From Dichetophora obliterata (taxonomy: Eukaryota > Arthropoda > Insecta > Diptera > Sciomyzidae): 64,000 nt of DNA. The position numbers were made by a program, and so were the translations under genes. A model generated the notes under the pieces. The model was not told the origin of the DNA and did no database searches. It saw only the letters and a program-made list of their open reading frames with translations. The stretch lies in contig OY986439.1 in the NCBI GenBank assembly GCA_963920525.1, forward strand, positions 210,293,406 to 210,357,405, read 5' to 3'. Below are positions 1 through 10,768 of the stretch, in pieces (positions within the stretch are counted from its first letter, which is position 1; each line of letters opens with the position of its first letter).

Positions 1-841
1 GTGCAATATAAAAAAAACACAATTGAAATTATCTCTGTAACGCGTGGAGTGCTCCACACTCAGTTCAACACCCCCACAAGTAGCTCCCATTAACGTCACA
101 CATACGAGTCCTTATTTTGTGTCTATTGTTTTCAAGCCTTTATTGTCTGTCTAGGGTTCATTTTTTTTTAAATGTAAAAAAGTAATTTCAAGCGGTACAG
201 AAAATAGCTGCTTTTGTCTGCAAAATGCTGACATTGCAGATAATGTGTGCTGAGCCATTGACTTTCAGAGGGCGTTTCAGGGTTCCGTTGAATTTCTTTT
301 GTTCTATTTGAAAATCAAGATATATGCAGAACAATTCTTTGTTGTTCTTTAACCCATATCGTCTCAGAGTAAACCTTGTATTATTTTATGATGAAAGTTT
401 TGGCTTTCAGAGTCTAAGGGCATCAACAATTTCTCACTGGTATATAACTCATTTCTCTTTCGATAAGAGCAACTATGAAGGGGTCATATGTACTCAAAGT
501 TTTTTATTGCGTTTAAAACACTTATTTTTTGTTGTGAAAAATAAATATTTATCAGCATTTATTTAAAACTCTGACTTTTTCTTATGATCCTTGTAACCTC
601 AGAAATCTTAATAACGCCATTATATATTTATTATAAAATCTTATTTGCAACTAAAAGCTTATAGTGACTATCAAATCATTTCAGATTAAGAAAGTAAAAA
701 GATTTCATTTGAAGTACAAAGTCGAAAAGCAAGTTATTTAATAAATGCTGATCTCAAACTTCTTTTCTTCATGTTTTCTCTCTGATTGTAGTACTTAAGG
801 TTCTCGAAATGAAAATCAATTAATGTGTTATTACCTTCAGT
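1..841. other. AT-rich intergenic DNA
   Basis: No gene, RNA or clear repeat structure is visible. The one open frame over 60 codons has no recognisable motif and ordinary AT-rich composition. The stretch ends where the truncated retrotransposon begins. Confidence 0.5.
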
Positions 842-2800
842 ATGCAGGCATATAGAACAGGTAGATCTACAGAGACTGCACTATATCAGCTGACAAATGT
901 ACTTCAGGAAACCTTATATATGAAAGAAACAGCACTATGTGCTTTTCTTGATATAAAAGGACCTTTTGACAATACTTATTATGAATCCTTAAGTAAAGCT
1001 CTTACCCACAGAGGGGTCAACAATAACCTTACGAAATGGATGAGTAATATGCTTAGTACTAGGGCAGTAGAAACTAGTACCAGCACTATAACAGCAACTA
1101 GAACTAAAAAAGGTTGTCCACAAGATGGAGTATTATATCCTCTAATGTGGAGTATTGTAGTAGATGAACTATTGGAAGAATTGGATTAATGTTCCTAGGC
1201 TATGCTAATGACTTAGTAACTATCTGCAGGGAAAAATTTGAAGAGACCCTGTGTGATAGAGTTGAAATGGGTCTAAGAGTGAACATAAATCCGACAAAAA
1301 CCACCATCATACCATTTACCAGGGACTATAAACTTGAACACCTTAAACCTATAAGGTTAGACGAAACAGAGATAGAATTTCGAAGGGAAGTAAAATTCTT
1401 AGGAGTATTTCTAGACCAAAAACTACTTTGGAAAACACATTTGAGCGGAATATCAAAGAAGGCTGTTAGAACAGTAACGATTTGCAGATCCATCACAAGA
1501 AAAATCTGGGTGTTCACCCAAAAATACTGTGATAAATATATACAATGATCATACGTACCATGACTGCGTATAGCTCAGTCATCTTTGCGAAAAAAACAAG
1601 GCAACATACAATCATCGCTGCGATCAACAAGCTACGGAGATTGTCCTGTGTGGAGGAGGTTCTACTAGAACTAACACCTCTTTACATTTACATTCAATAC
1701 CAGGCGAAGAGGGCTATTCTAAGGATGCAAAATGAAGACTTCGGGCAGAGGGATTTTGTAACTCGAAAGAAATTTTCTATTCTATCGATACAATATTCTG
1801 AAATAACAATACCGAAGGACAAACTGAACTAAATAGTAAAAAGAAATGGAAAGGTCTAACCGAAACTTATAAGATAAACCAGTACATGATTACATAGTAT
1901 ACTGATAGCTGTCTTATCGAAGAAGGGGCAAGAGAAGGAGTCTACGGATCAGATATTATACCATCGGCTAGAACAGCAGCATAATCTAAGCGAAAATATA
2001 CGCGATTGACAGGTGCATATACTTTTACCTGGAACGTAACTACCGGAACTAAAACATAGCTTTCCTATCCGATAGTCAAACGGCTATCATGGCACAGAAA
2101 TCTCATCAGCTAACCTCAAAACTGGTGATGGAGTGTCTTGATAAACTTAAAACGATTGGGTAACAAAACCGAGTCTGAATCCTGTGGGTTCCGGGACACA
2201 AAGGTATAGAAAGAAACGAAATTGCCGACGAACTGGCATAGAAAGGAGGATTATCAACTCCTTTTGTTGGTCCGGAACCATTCTGTGGAATGGGTAAAGC
2301 GATCCTCTCCCTTTCAATAAGGACAGATGAAGAAAAACAAAGAGGACCAATCGGACAAAATCGTCCAGGGTAAGTGCACTCTAAACTTATCTTAGGAACA
2401 TACGACCTAAAGAGCTTTAAGGAATGCATGAAGCTAACAAAGAATATCTAAGAATTATCTCAGGATTGCTAACAGTTCAATCACCTCACAAAACTGGGAA
2501 TTCTAAGTGATAACACATGTAGGTTTTGCATGGAAGACGAAGAATATGCGATGCACATTCTGTGCGGGACACTATCTCAAGCTCGACAGAAATATCTGGG
2601 ATACCCCATAGTACCAGATAACCCTTTAAAATCAAGAGATAAAGGACATATACTGGCGTTTATCTCAGATATTGAACTGAATGCAGTTCCATAGTTCCAG
2701 GAAGGAGTACAATAGATCTTAAGGTCGCAGTGCGAATCCCAACAAATATAATAACAATACAACTTACAACTGCCTTAAATCCTAGCAACAGTCCTGCACA
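842..2800 (+). pseudogene. 5'-truncated, decayed non-LTR retrotransposon (RT + RNase H)
   Basis: This is the remnant of ORF2 of a LINE-type element. Reverse-transcriptase motifs are readable: AYRTGRSTETAL near 846, FLDIKGPFDN near 943, KKGCPQDGVLYPLMW near 1110, and GYANDL near 1198, where the catalytic FADD box has decayed to YAND. Frame changes near 1189 and 1545 and many stops follow. An RNase H region is still legible (SDSQTAIM near 2073, WVPGHKGIERNEIADELA near 2182). A Cys-rich tail, CRFCMEDEEYAMHILCG, lies near 2523. The reverse transcriptase, RNase H and CxxC...HxxxC order fits clades that keep RNase H (I, LOA, R1-like); I cannot choose between them. The endonuclease half is missing and homology stops abruptly at the GRSTET region, as expected from 5' truncation. 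No intact product is possible. Confidence 0.88.
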
Positions 2801-2805
2801 TCTTC

Positions 2806-3345
2806 AGAATCATATTTGACATATAAGGTCTTTAAGGGTCAATTTCGGATCATATAAACTATTGTCCACATTTTTTTATTTTTGTGTTTTTTTTTTTTTT
2901 TTGTTAAGGGGGCCCAATCATAGGCATATAGAGAGAAAATAGGGACATACTGATAGAAAATATGTTCAGAAAAAAATTGGGTGTACAAAGAACCCAATAA
3001 AAGGACCAGCTCATACATTTGACTCTCTTAGAAAATAATTTAGTCAATATATAAAATATTTTCGACATTTTTTTTATTATTTGTATGGGGACCCCCCAAA
3101 GGACTGGTAGTTAGACGGAAGGTTTGTTAAGAAAAAATGTTGAGGGAAAAATAGTAATGCCAACATATACATTTGACCCCTTTAAAAATAATTTGGGGAG
3201 ATATAAACTATTTTAAACATTTGCTTTTTTTTATAGGGACATCCAGAAAGGTGACAGATCTGTATCTGGCAGGTATGTTATGAAGAAATGTTTGGGATGC
3301 AAAAATAATAGGACCAGTCCATACATTTGATGAAATATAAGCTAT
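2806..3345. repeat. Diverged ~150-200 bp tandem repeat, 4 copies
   Basis: A block around CATACATTTGAC, followed by AAAATAATTT and ATATAAACTATTTT and then a T-rich run, recurs near 2814, 3018, 3171 and 3327. A related block (CCAGCTTATACATTTGA) lies near 26771, so the family is dispersed as well as tandem. It begins just after the retrotransposon fragment and could be partly its 3' tail, but no coding content supports that. Confidence 0.5.
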
Positions 3346-3391
3346 TTTTAACTTTTTGCATTTTAATCCCTAATCATATTTCATGAAAATA

Positions 3392-4016
3392 ATTTAACCT
3401 TCAAACGCTTTTAATTTTTTGTAACGTAAAAGACGTTTAGTGTCAATTTGACACTGTGCATAACAACCAAAGGTTTAAATTTAATAACACTGAAAACTCA
3501 ATTTTTTTCGGTGTATATTCATGCTATAATAAAATATTTCTTTTAAAAAAAACTTAAAAAGGAATGTTTCAGATTTGTTTGCTTCAGATTTTCAGGACTA
3601 AAAATTTAAATAATTCATAAAATGAAAAAATAAAAATTTGATTGTTGTTCACCAACTTCACTCAGTTTGAGAACATTTTTTACATAGGATAAAAAAATGT
3701 CCAATTCATACATTGGAATCGAGTTCTGTGGAGACTTGCACTTGATTTATACGGACAAAAATATTTACAGTTACAGTTTTTTTTTCTTTCTATTCTTAGT
3801 TTAGTGCCAATTTGACACTGAACGTCATTTGAGGTAAATTTTTTATAAAGCTTATCAGCGGAATCTATTCGAATTTTTTTCTTTAGTAAAATAGAAAGTT
3901 AGATCTGGTTGTAACACTGAGCCAAAATTTTAAGTGGATTTGAGCACAAATAAGAAAAATATAAGGTTTCCATTTTAAAAATCTTTATAACCTTTTAAAC
4001 CGTTTAAAGGTTAAAT
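3392..4016. mobile_element. Inverted-repeat (MITE/foldback-like) element with duplicated near-palindrome
   Basis: The left end reads ATTTAACCTTCAAACGCTTT and the right end is its imperfect reverse complement (AAACCGTTTAAAGGTTAAAT). Near each end sits a copy of AGTGYCAATTTGACACTG (about 3439 and 3801), itself a near-perfect palindrome. No coding potential is visible. No unambiguous target-site duplication was found, so the element boundaries are approximate. Confidence 0.5.
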
Positions 4017-4439
4017 AACTATAAATGTCACATGCAATAAAATAATAAAAAATATAATAAATTAATAAAAAATGTTTTTTTAAAAAAAGTAGTGCGGTCC
4101 CACGATGTAATTCGAAATAAAATATGTATTTTTTTACATTTTTTATTTTTTATTTTGTATTTTATATAATTTTATCAAGGCCAATAATGTAAGTGAGATA
4201 TCAAATTAAATAGTTTAATGTAATATTTACGGAAAAAAGATTTATCTATTGAAAATTAAGTTGTGAAATTATCATGAGAGATGAAAATAGGCAGTTGCCG
4301 TTGCTTGCGATGTTTGTTTCATGATGCAACCAGGCGTGGAGCATTAAGCATTGGTCATGTTCCACATATGGATCTTGAATTGGTAGAAAAGTTTGATTGA
4401 AAACTGGACTTACGTAAGAGTATAAAAAACAGCACATTT

Positions 4440-6420
4440 TTAGAGTTCACCCTAGTGTCAAAAAACTTCTTTAAATTCTTACATCAGATACAAAATCAGC
4501 GATCAGCGCATCTACAAAGACTATTAAACAAAACACATTTTTAGGGTCCACCCTAGTGTCAAAACTTTTTTAAATTCTAACATCAGATTAGAAATCAGCG
4601 ACCAGCGCATCTACAAAGAGTATACAACCCAAAGACCACATTTATGGTCAACCCTAGTGTCAAAAACTTTTTTAAATTCTTACATCAGGTACGAAGTCGG
4701 CGACGCCTTAATACGACGCACATATACAAATAGTATAAAACAAAAAACTCATTTTCTGAGTCCACCCTAGTGCAAAAAAACCTTTTTTAAGTTCTTACAT
4801 CAGGTTCGAAATCAGCGACCCCTTATACTGCTAACACATATACAAAGAGTATAAAAAACATTTTTAGGGTCCACCCTAGTGAATTTTTTTAATTCTAATA
4901 GATTCAAAATCAGCGATCTACAAAGAGTATAAACAATTAAGTACATATTTAGGGACCACCCTAATGGCAAAAACCTTTTTGAAATTCTTACATCAGGTTC
5001 GAAATCAGCCACCCCTTACACTGCTAGCACATATACAAAGAACACAAAAAAACACATTTTTAGGGTCCACCCTAGTGTAATTTTTTTTCTAAATTGTAAC
5101 ATAAAATTTTAAATCAGCGATCAGTGCATCTACAAATAGTATAAAACAATTCAGTACATATTTAGGGTCCACCCTAGTTGCAAAAAATTTTTGAAATTCT
5201 TACATCAGGTTCGAAATTACTGACGCCTTAATACTGCCAACACATATTCAAATAGTATAAAACAAAAATCCAATTTTCAGAATCCACCCTAGTGTAAAAA
5301 AACTTTGAAATTTTAACATCAGTCTTGAAATCAGTGGCGCCTTATACTGCTAACACATATACAAAGAGTATAAAAAAAACATTTTTAGGGTCCACCCTCG
5401 TGAAACTTTTTTAAAAATTCTAATATAAGATTCAAAATCAGCGATCAGCGCGTCTACAAAGAGTATAAAACAATTAAGTACATTTTTAGGGTCCACCCTG
5501 TGGCAAAAAAAAGTTTTGAAATTTTAGCATCAGGTTCGAAATCAGCGACGCCTTATACTGCTAACACATATACAAAGAGTACTTATAATGATAACATTTT
5601 TAGGGTTCACCACCCTAGTGAAATTTTTTTTAAAATTCTATTCTATTTTAATACATATTTAGGGTCCACCCTAGTGGCAAAGAACTTATTGAAATTCTTA
5701 CAACAGGTTCGAAATCAGTGACCCCTTAATACTGCCAGCACATACCCAAATAGTACAAAACTAAAAAGTACATTTTCAGGGTCCACCCTAGTGTAAGAAA
5801 CTTTTTGAAATTTTAACATCAGGTTCGAAATCAGCGACCACTTATACTGCTAGCACATATACAAAGAGTATAAAAAAAACATTTTTAGGGTCCTCCCTAG
5901 TGAAATTTTTTTAAAAATTCTAATATAAGATTCAAAATCAGCGATCATCGATTACATCAGGTTCGAAATCAGCGACCCCTTAATGCTGCCAGCTCATACA
6001 CAAAACAGCTAGCACATATACAAAGAGTATAAAAAAAAATTGTAGGGTCCACTCCAGTCAAATTTTTTTTTAATTGTAATATAAGATTCCAAATCAGTGA
6101 TCAGCGCGTCTACAAAAAGTATAAAACAATAAAGTACATAATTTAGGGTCCACCCTAGTGACAAAAAACTTTTTGATATCTTACATCAGGTTCGAAATCA
6201 GCGACCTCTTACACTGCTAGCTCATATACAAAGAATACAAAAAAAAGACATTTTTAGGGTCCACCCTAGCGAAAATTTTTTAAAAATTCTAATATAAGAT
6301 TCAAAATCAGCGATCATCGATTACATCAGGTTCGAAATCAGCGACCCCTTAATGCTGCCAGCTCATACACAAAACGTATAAAATAAAAAATACATTCTTA
6401 GAGTCCACCCTAGTGTCAAA
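4440..6420. repeat. Satellite-like tandem array, ~105 bp unit, about 19 copies
   Basis: The unit starts TTTTTAGGGTCCACCCTAGTG, passes through an A/T spacer, CATCAGGTTCGAAATCAGCGA, then ACATATACAAAGAGTATAAAA. Anchors (CCACCCTAG or variants) fall near 4446, 4548, 4650, 4762, 4870, 4955, 5067, 5168, 5284, 5392, 5496, 5610, 5664, 5783, 5890, 6047, 6149, 6257 and 6405. Two subtypes occur: a shorter one with 'GATCAGCGCATCTACAAAG' and a longer one with 'TTATACTGCTAACACATA'. Each unit contains the hairpin TAGGGT-CC-ACCCTA. Short open frames inside are by-products of the repeat. Confidence 0.85.
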
Positions 6421-6449
6421 AAAACTTTTTGATATTCTAACAACAGATC

Positions 6450-8837
6450 ACAGCAACCTCACTGTTACGACATTGTTTCCACCGAATCGCACAACCCTCG
6501 AGCCGCGTAAAAGAACTTTGTTCCAAAAATATAATAAAATATGCATATTACTAGTTTCCCCACTTTATTGTATTGTTTCTCTAAAAAAATTGTGTTCAAA
6601 AAAAATATCCCTCAAATTATCAAATCTGTGAAAATGCAGAGACGTTTCGTTTCTGCAGAGTATCCAACTTGACGCACATCTTTATTTCGTAATATTCGTC
6701 TCGCTCGATTGCTCTTCAGTTTTCAAAAATTATAAAAAGTTTTGACTCAGCTGTCATATTACCCAAAAAAAAAAATTTCCAAATTAATTATTTTCTTTAA
6801 AAGAAAATTTGTGAGAATTATGTTAATCAGAACCAGCTCCCTCGCATGCTACAACAAATATGCTATATACTAGTAGGTACTACATATTTGACACATGTGT
6901 ATGAGCAAATTGATTGCTGAAAAATTTGTTCATATTTTCCAAAAAAAAAAAAAACCCAAACATGCTCGCTGACTAATTATAGCAATGCAAGAAAAAAAAA
7001 TAATAAATTGTCTGCCATATGTTTTGCTTGAGCAATGTCTACAACATGGCAGCACGTGCCATAAACGACGCAAAAACAGGAGAGAACAGAGAAAACGGCT
7101 GCAGTCAATGACCATGCGTCTGACGTTTATGTCAAAACTATAACTGCAGGCTTGTGCGGAAGGTAGATCATGTTACATGGCGAGAAAAATGCCTTACCGT
7201 TGAGAATTCTGTGTAAAATCAGGTTATGTTTATCTTATATAATAATGCTGCGACTGACGTGCTCTTATGTCATTTTTTTATTTAACGGTTATTTTAACTG
7301 TTTTTTTTTATAATGCTCGGCTAAGCCGCAGCTGACCTTTATATGGTCAAAATTATTAAGAGCCTATTGTAGCCAGCATGATTACACGCTTCGAAGATAA
7401 TCATTCATTTTTTAATACATACTAAGTGATTTTTTTCTCACTCTTTCTGTCACTTTTCCCCCTCTATTCGCTTTGTGTTCATGTGAGCTGTCAAAATGAC
7501 AATTCTGTTTGATGCTTTTGTTTACAAAATGTGTTTTCTTAGCTGGTTCACATCAGACTCGTATTCTTTGGTCAGTCCATTCAGCTTAACAATGCATTAA
7601 AACGTTTAATTTACCGGTCTGTCGGTTAGTCGGTGCCAGACTTGTTGGGTCAACGTATTTTCTTTATTTTTCTGGTCTGTTTTTCTTTATCGTTTTGTTG
7701 TGCTCTCTCAATTTGGTGTTGTATCTTTTTGTTTAATTTCATTAATTTTTAATAATGTGTTTATCCTAAGGCGCAGCTGCTTTAAATTGCTGTTTTCTCA
7801 ATTTTTGTCTTTGCTGTTAAGCTGTTTTTGGTTTATCAGACTGTCTGTTTTGATACGTTGAATCGAGCTATTTATTTACTTGATAATCGCATTGTTGTTT
7901 TTTAAATAACACATACATAAGAACTGCTGAATTATTCCTTAGTGAATAGGTATTTAGCTTATTTCACACTTCAATTTGAAATTTGTTTATAATTAAAGTA
8001 TAAATTTTATTTTTTCATAACAGCCCAATAATTTCAAACTTTTTGAATGCGAAAAGAGCATACATATATCCAAAATGTTTCCATTTTTGATAAAAAGATA
8101 GTTCCTAAAAAGGGCAGACTATGCCTTAAAAAGTTCTATCTGTACCTCCATCACCTTTTTTAAAACAGTTTTGAAAATATTTTACGAAAACTTGTTTAAG
8201 TACTGAATTACACTTTATAGTTTCTTCAGCAAAAATATTCCTCATAAAAAATGTAGAAACCTTATTTTAACAAAATTCAAGAGAATCTTTAAGTTCTCAT
8301 AGACACTAAAATTTAAAACTAGTTAAAAATTTGAAGTGCTTTCGTTATGTTCCTGCAAAAGAAGTTTTAATAAAAGACTCAATTTTTAATCTCTTTGCCA
8401 ATCATAATATGAAGGAAAAAATTTAATTCTACTGTGACTTATAGCTCTTGACTTTTATAACAATTACCATTCATTTTTTCAGGGACTATTCTATTAAAAG
8501 AAAACCCAGAGAAGATTTTTTTTTATTTTATTACTTGGAAAATAAACTTATGTTATTTAAAAAGCTTCTAAAAAAAGCCTAATTCAGAGAGTTTTGCAAA
8601 TTTTGTAATCAAAGTCAAGAATCACTTCCGTTTTTTATAACGTAACGCCAGCACATATTTTTGCTTATGCCTTCAAATCCTAAGGGTCGATTGTTGTCAT
8701 TATTTTTACAAAATATAGTGCTACTTTATTACTACGCAAACATAAAAAAAGCCTTTTTAAAAATTAAACATTTTCTTTACAAATATTTCTTCGTACAAAT
8801 CGTCCGTAACGCCAGTTTGGAAATGCCCATGTATATT
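6450..8837. other. AT-rich intergenic DNA without recognisable genes
   Basis: Apart from poly-T and poly-A runs I see no gene, RNA, tandem array or clean inverted repeat. Small open frames (for example near 6930-7115 minus and 8661-8855 plus) lack motifs and codon structure. Confidence 0.45.
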
Positions 8838-10557
8838 TGTTTGAAATATACCTAAAAATAAAAACATTTTTCTTTGAATGAAAACTCATAAAAAATGTCA
8901 ATGTTTTAGTAGTTTATGATGTTCCGATAAAAGGTCCAGTTTTGCAAAGGAAACTAGAGTTTAAAAAATGGCCGAACATGGCTCGAACAAAGGCCGAACG
9001 GCCAAACAAGGATCGAACATGTTCTTAAAAATCAAACTCGTTTGAACAGTGGCCGAAAATGAGTCTAAAAGTTGCATCATCAGTTTTGATTCGAGCTTTG
9101 TTTGCGCGTGCACATATTTTGTTATTTACATGCATTTAAATTCAGTACACTCGTAGGGAATTCGTATTTATTAGATTAGCTGTCAATCACCACCATTTAT
9201 TGTGTCTGGGTCTTTTAATGCATTGCAGGACATGCTGAATCTTGTAGGCAAATAGCTTTTGCTGCTACCATGCGTTCATGCAAGCTTCATGCTTGTAAGT
9301 GTTAAAATGCCCACCAATGTTTTAATCATTAAATAAGGTTTAAAATATACCTAAAAATAAAAACATTTTTCTTTGAAACTAGAGTTAAAAATCGCCGAAC
9401 ATCGCTCGAACAAAGGCCATACGCCCAAACAAAAATCGTACATGAAAAATTAAAATTCGTTTAAACAGTGGCCGAATACGGGTCTAAAAGTTGCCGAATA
9501 TTACAACATCAGTTTTGCTTCGAGCCTTGTTTACGCGTGCACATATTTTGTTATTTACATGCACTAAAATTCAGTGCATTGGTGGTGAATTCGTGTGTAT
9601 TAAATTAGTTGTCAATCACCATTTGTTGTATCTGGGTCTTTTAATGCATTGAATGACATGCTGAAGCTTGTATGCAAATAGCTTTTGCTGCTATCATGCG
9701 TTCATGCAAGCTTTATGCTTGCAAGTGTTAAAATGTCCGCCAGTTTTTTAATCTTTAAATAAGTTTTAAAATATATCCAAAAATAAAAACATTTTTCTTT
9801 GAATGAAAAATCATAAAAAATTTCCATTTTTAGCAGTTTATGATGTCCCGATAAAATGTCCAGATTTTGCAAAGGAAACTAAAAATTTAAAAATGGTCGA
9901 ACATCGCTCGAACAAGGGCCGTACACCCAAACAAGGATAGAACATGATCTTAAAAATCAAACTCGTTCGAACAGTGGCCAAATATAGGTTTAAAAGTTGC
10001 CGAATATTACATCATCAATTTTGTTTCGAGCTTTGTTTGCGCGTGCACATATTTTGTTATTTACATGCATTTAAGTTCAGTACGTTCGTAATGAATTCGT
10101 ATGTATTACATTAGTTGTCAACCACCATTTGTTGTATCTGGCTTTTTTAATGCATTAAAAGACATGCTGAATAGAGTGGGTCAAATTGTATGGATCGAAA
10201 AAAGTCACCAAGCGGTTGTCAAAATCGTAATCTACGACAAATTCTAAGAAAGTTTACCCAAGAAACCATGGGTCTAAAATCAAAATCGAGCTTCCGATTT
10301 TGAACGAGAAAGTTTTCGTCCGTCTGTCCGTCCATCTGTCCGTCTTTCCGTCTGTGGAAAGCACACTACAGTCCACAATAATAATGCTAGCGAGCTGAAA
10401 TTTTGCAGAAAGATGTCTTGCTAACTAGGTAAGGTCAAGTTCGATAACAAGCATTGCTGAAGCTTGTAGGCAAATAGGTTTTTCTGTTACCATGCGTTCA
10501 TGCAAGCTTTATGCTTGCAAGTGTTAAAATGCCCACTAATGTTTTAATCTTTAAAAA
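8838..10557. repeat. Tandem triplication of a ~500 bp unit
   Basis: Three successive copies begin with AAATATAYCYAAAAATAAAA near 8843, 9343 and 9769. Each carries the same order: a 'TCGAACAAAGGCCG' block, GCGTGCACATATTTTGTTA, TTGTCAATCACCATTTGTTG, GACATGCTGAA, then CATGCGTTCATGCAAGCTT and GTTTTAATCTTTAAA. Copy 2 lacks an internal stretch present in copies 1 and 3. Copy 3 is interrupted at 10172-10454 and resumes at 10455. No coding frame is conserved between copies. Confidence 0.85.
10172..10454. mobile_element. 283-bp insertion with (GTCY)n tract and 7-bp target duplication
   Basis: This segment starts TAGAGTGGGTCAAATTG and splits copy 3 of the tandem unit. TGCTGAA occurs on both sides (10165-10171 and 10455-10461) but only once at the matching point of copies 1 and 2. 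It includes a GTCCGTCTGTCC tract near 10318-10356, typical of the proto-microsatellite in dipteran mini-me/DINE-1-like elements. It has no terminal inverted repeats and no open frame. Confidence 0.75.
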
Positions 10558-10741
10558 CGGAAAAATCTAAAGTAAGTAAAATATTTAAGTAATACAGATT
10601 TGGATGTTGAAAAAAGCAGCAACTACATCAAATATGCTCCCTTGTTCGGCTGCTATTCGACCGAAAAGCCCTACTACCGGTCATTATACGTCCGCTGCTT
10701 AGCCTATGTTTAACCTTAGTTCAAAAAATTTTGTTGCCGGC

Positions 10742-10768
10742 TGTATATATATATATATATATATATAT
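10742..10768. repeat. (TA)n microsatellite
   Basis: About 13 TA dinucleotides, followed directly by AGAGTGTATCGACTTGTATG. The context recalls the TA tract and 'AGAGTG...TGTATGG' start seen in the nearby insertion, so it may be the edge of a related element. Confidence 0.8.

Noticed and set aside
4440..6420. CRISPR-like regular repeats
   Set aside because: The spacers are themselves repeats, units vary in length, and the context is an animal genome; this is a satellite.
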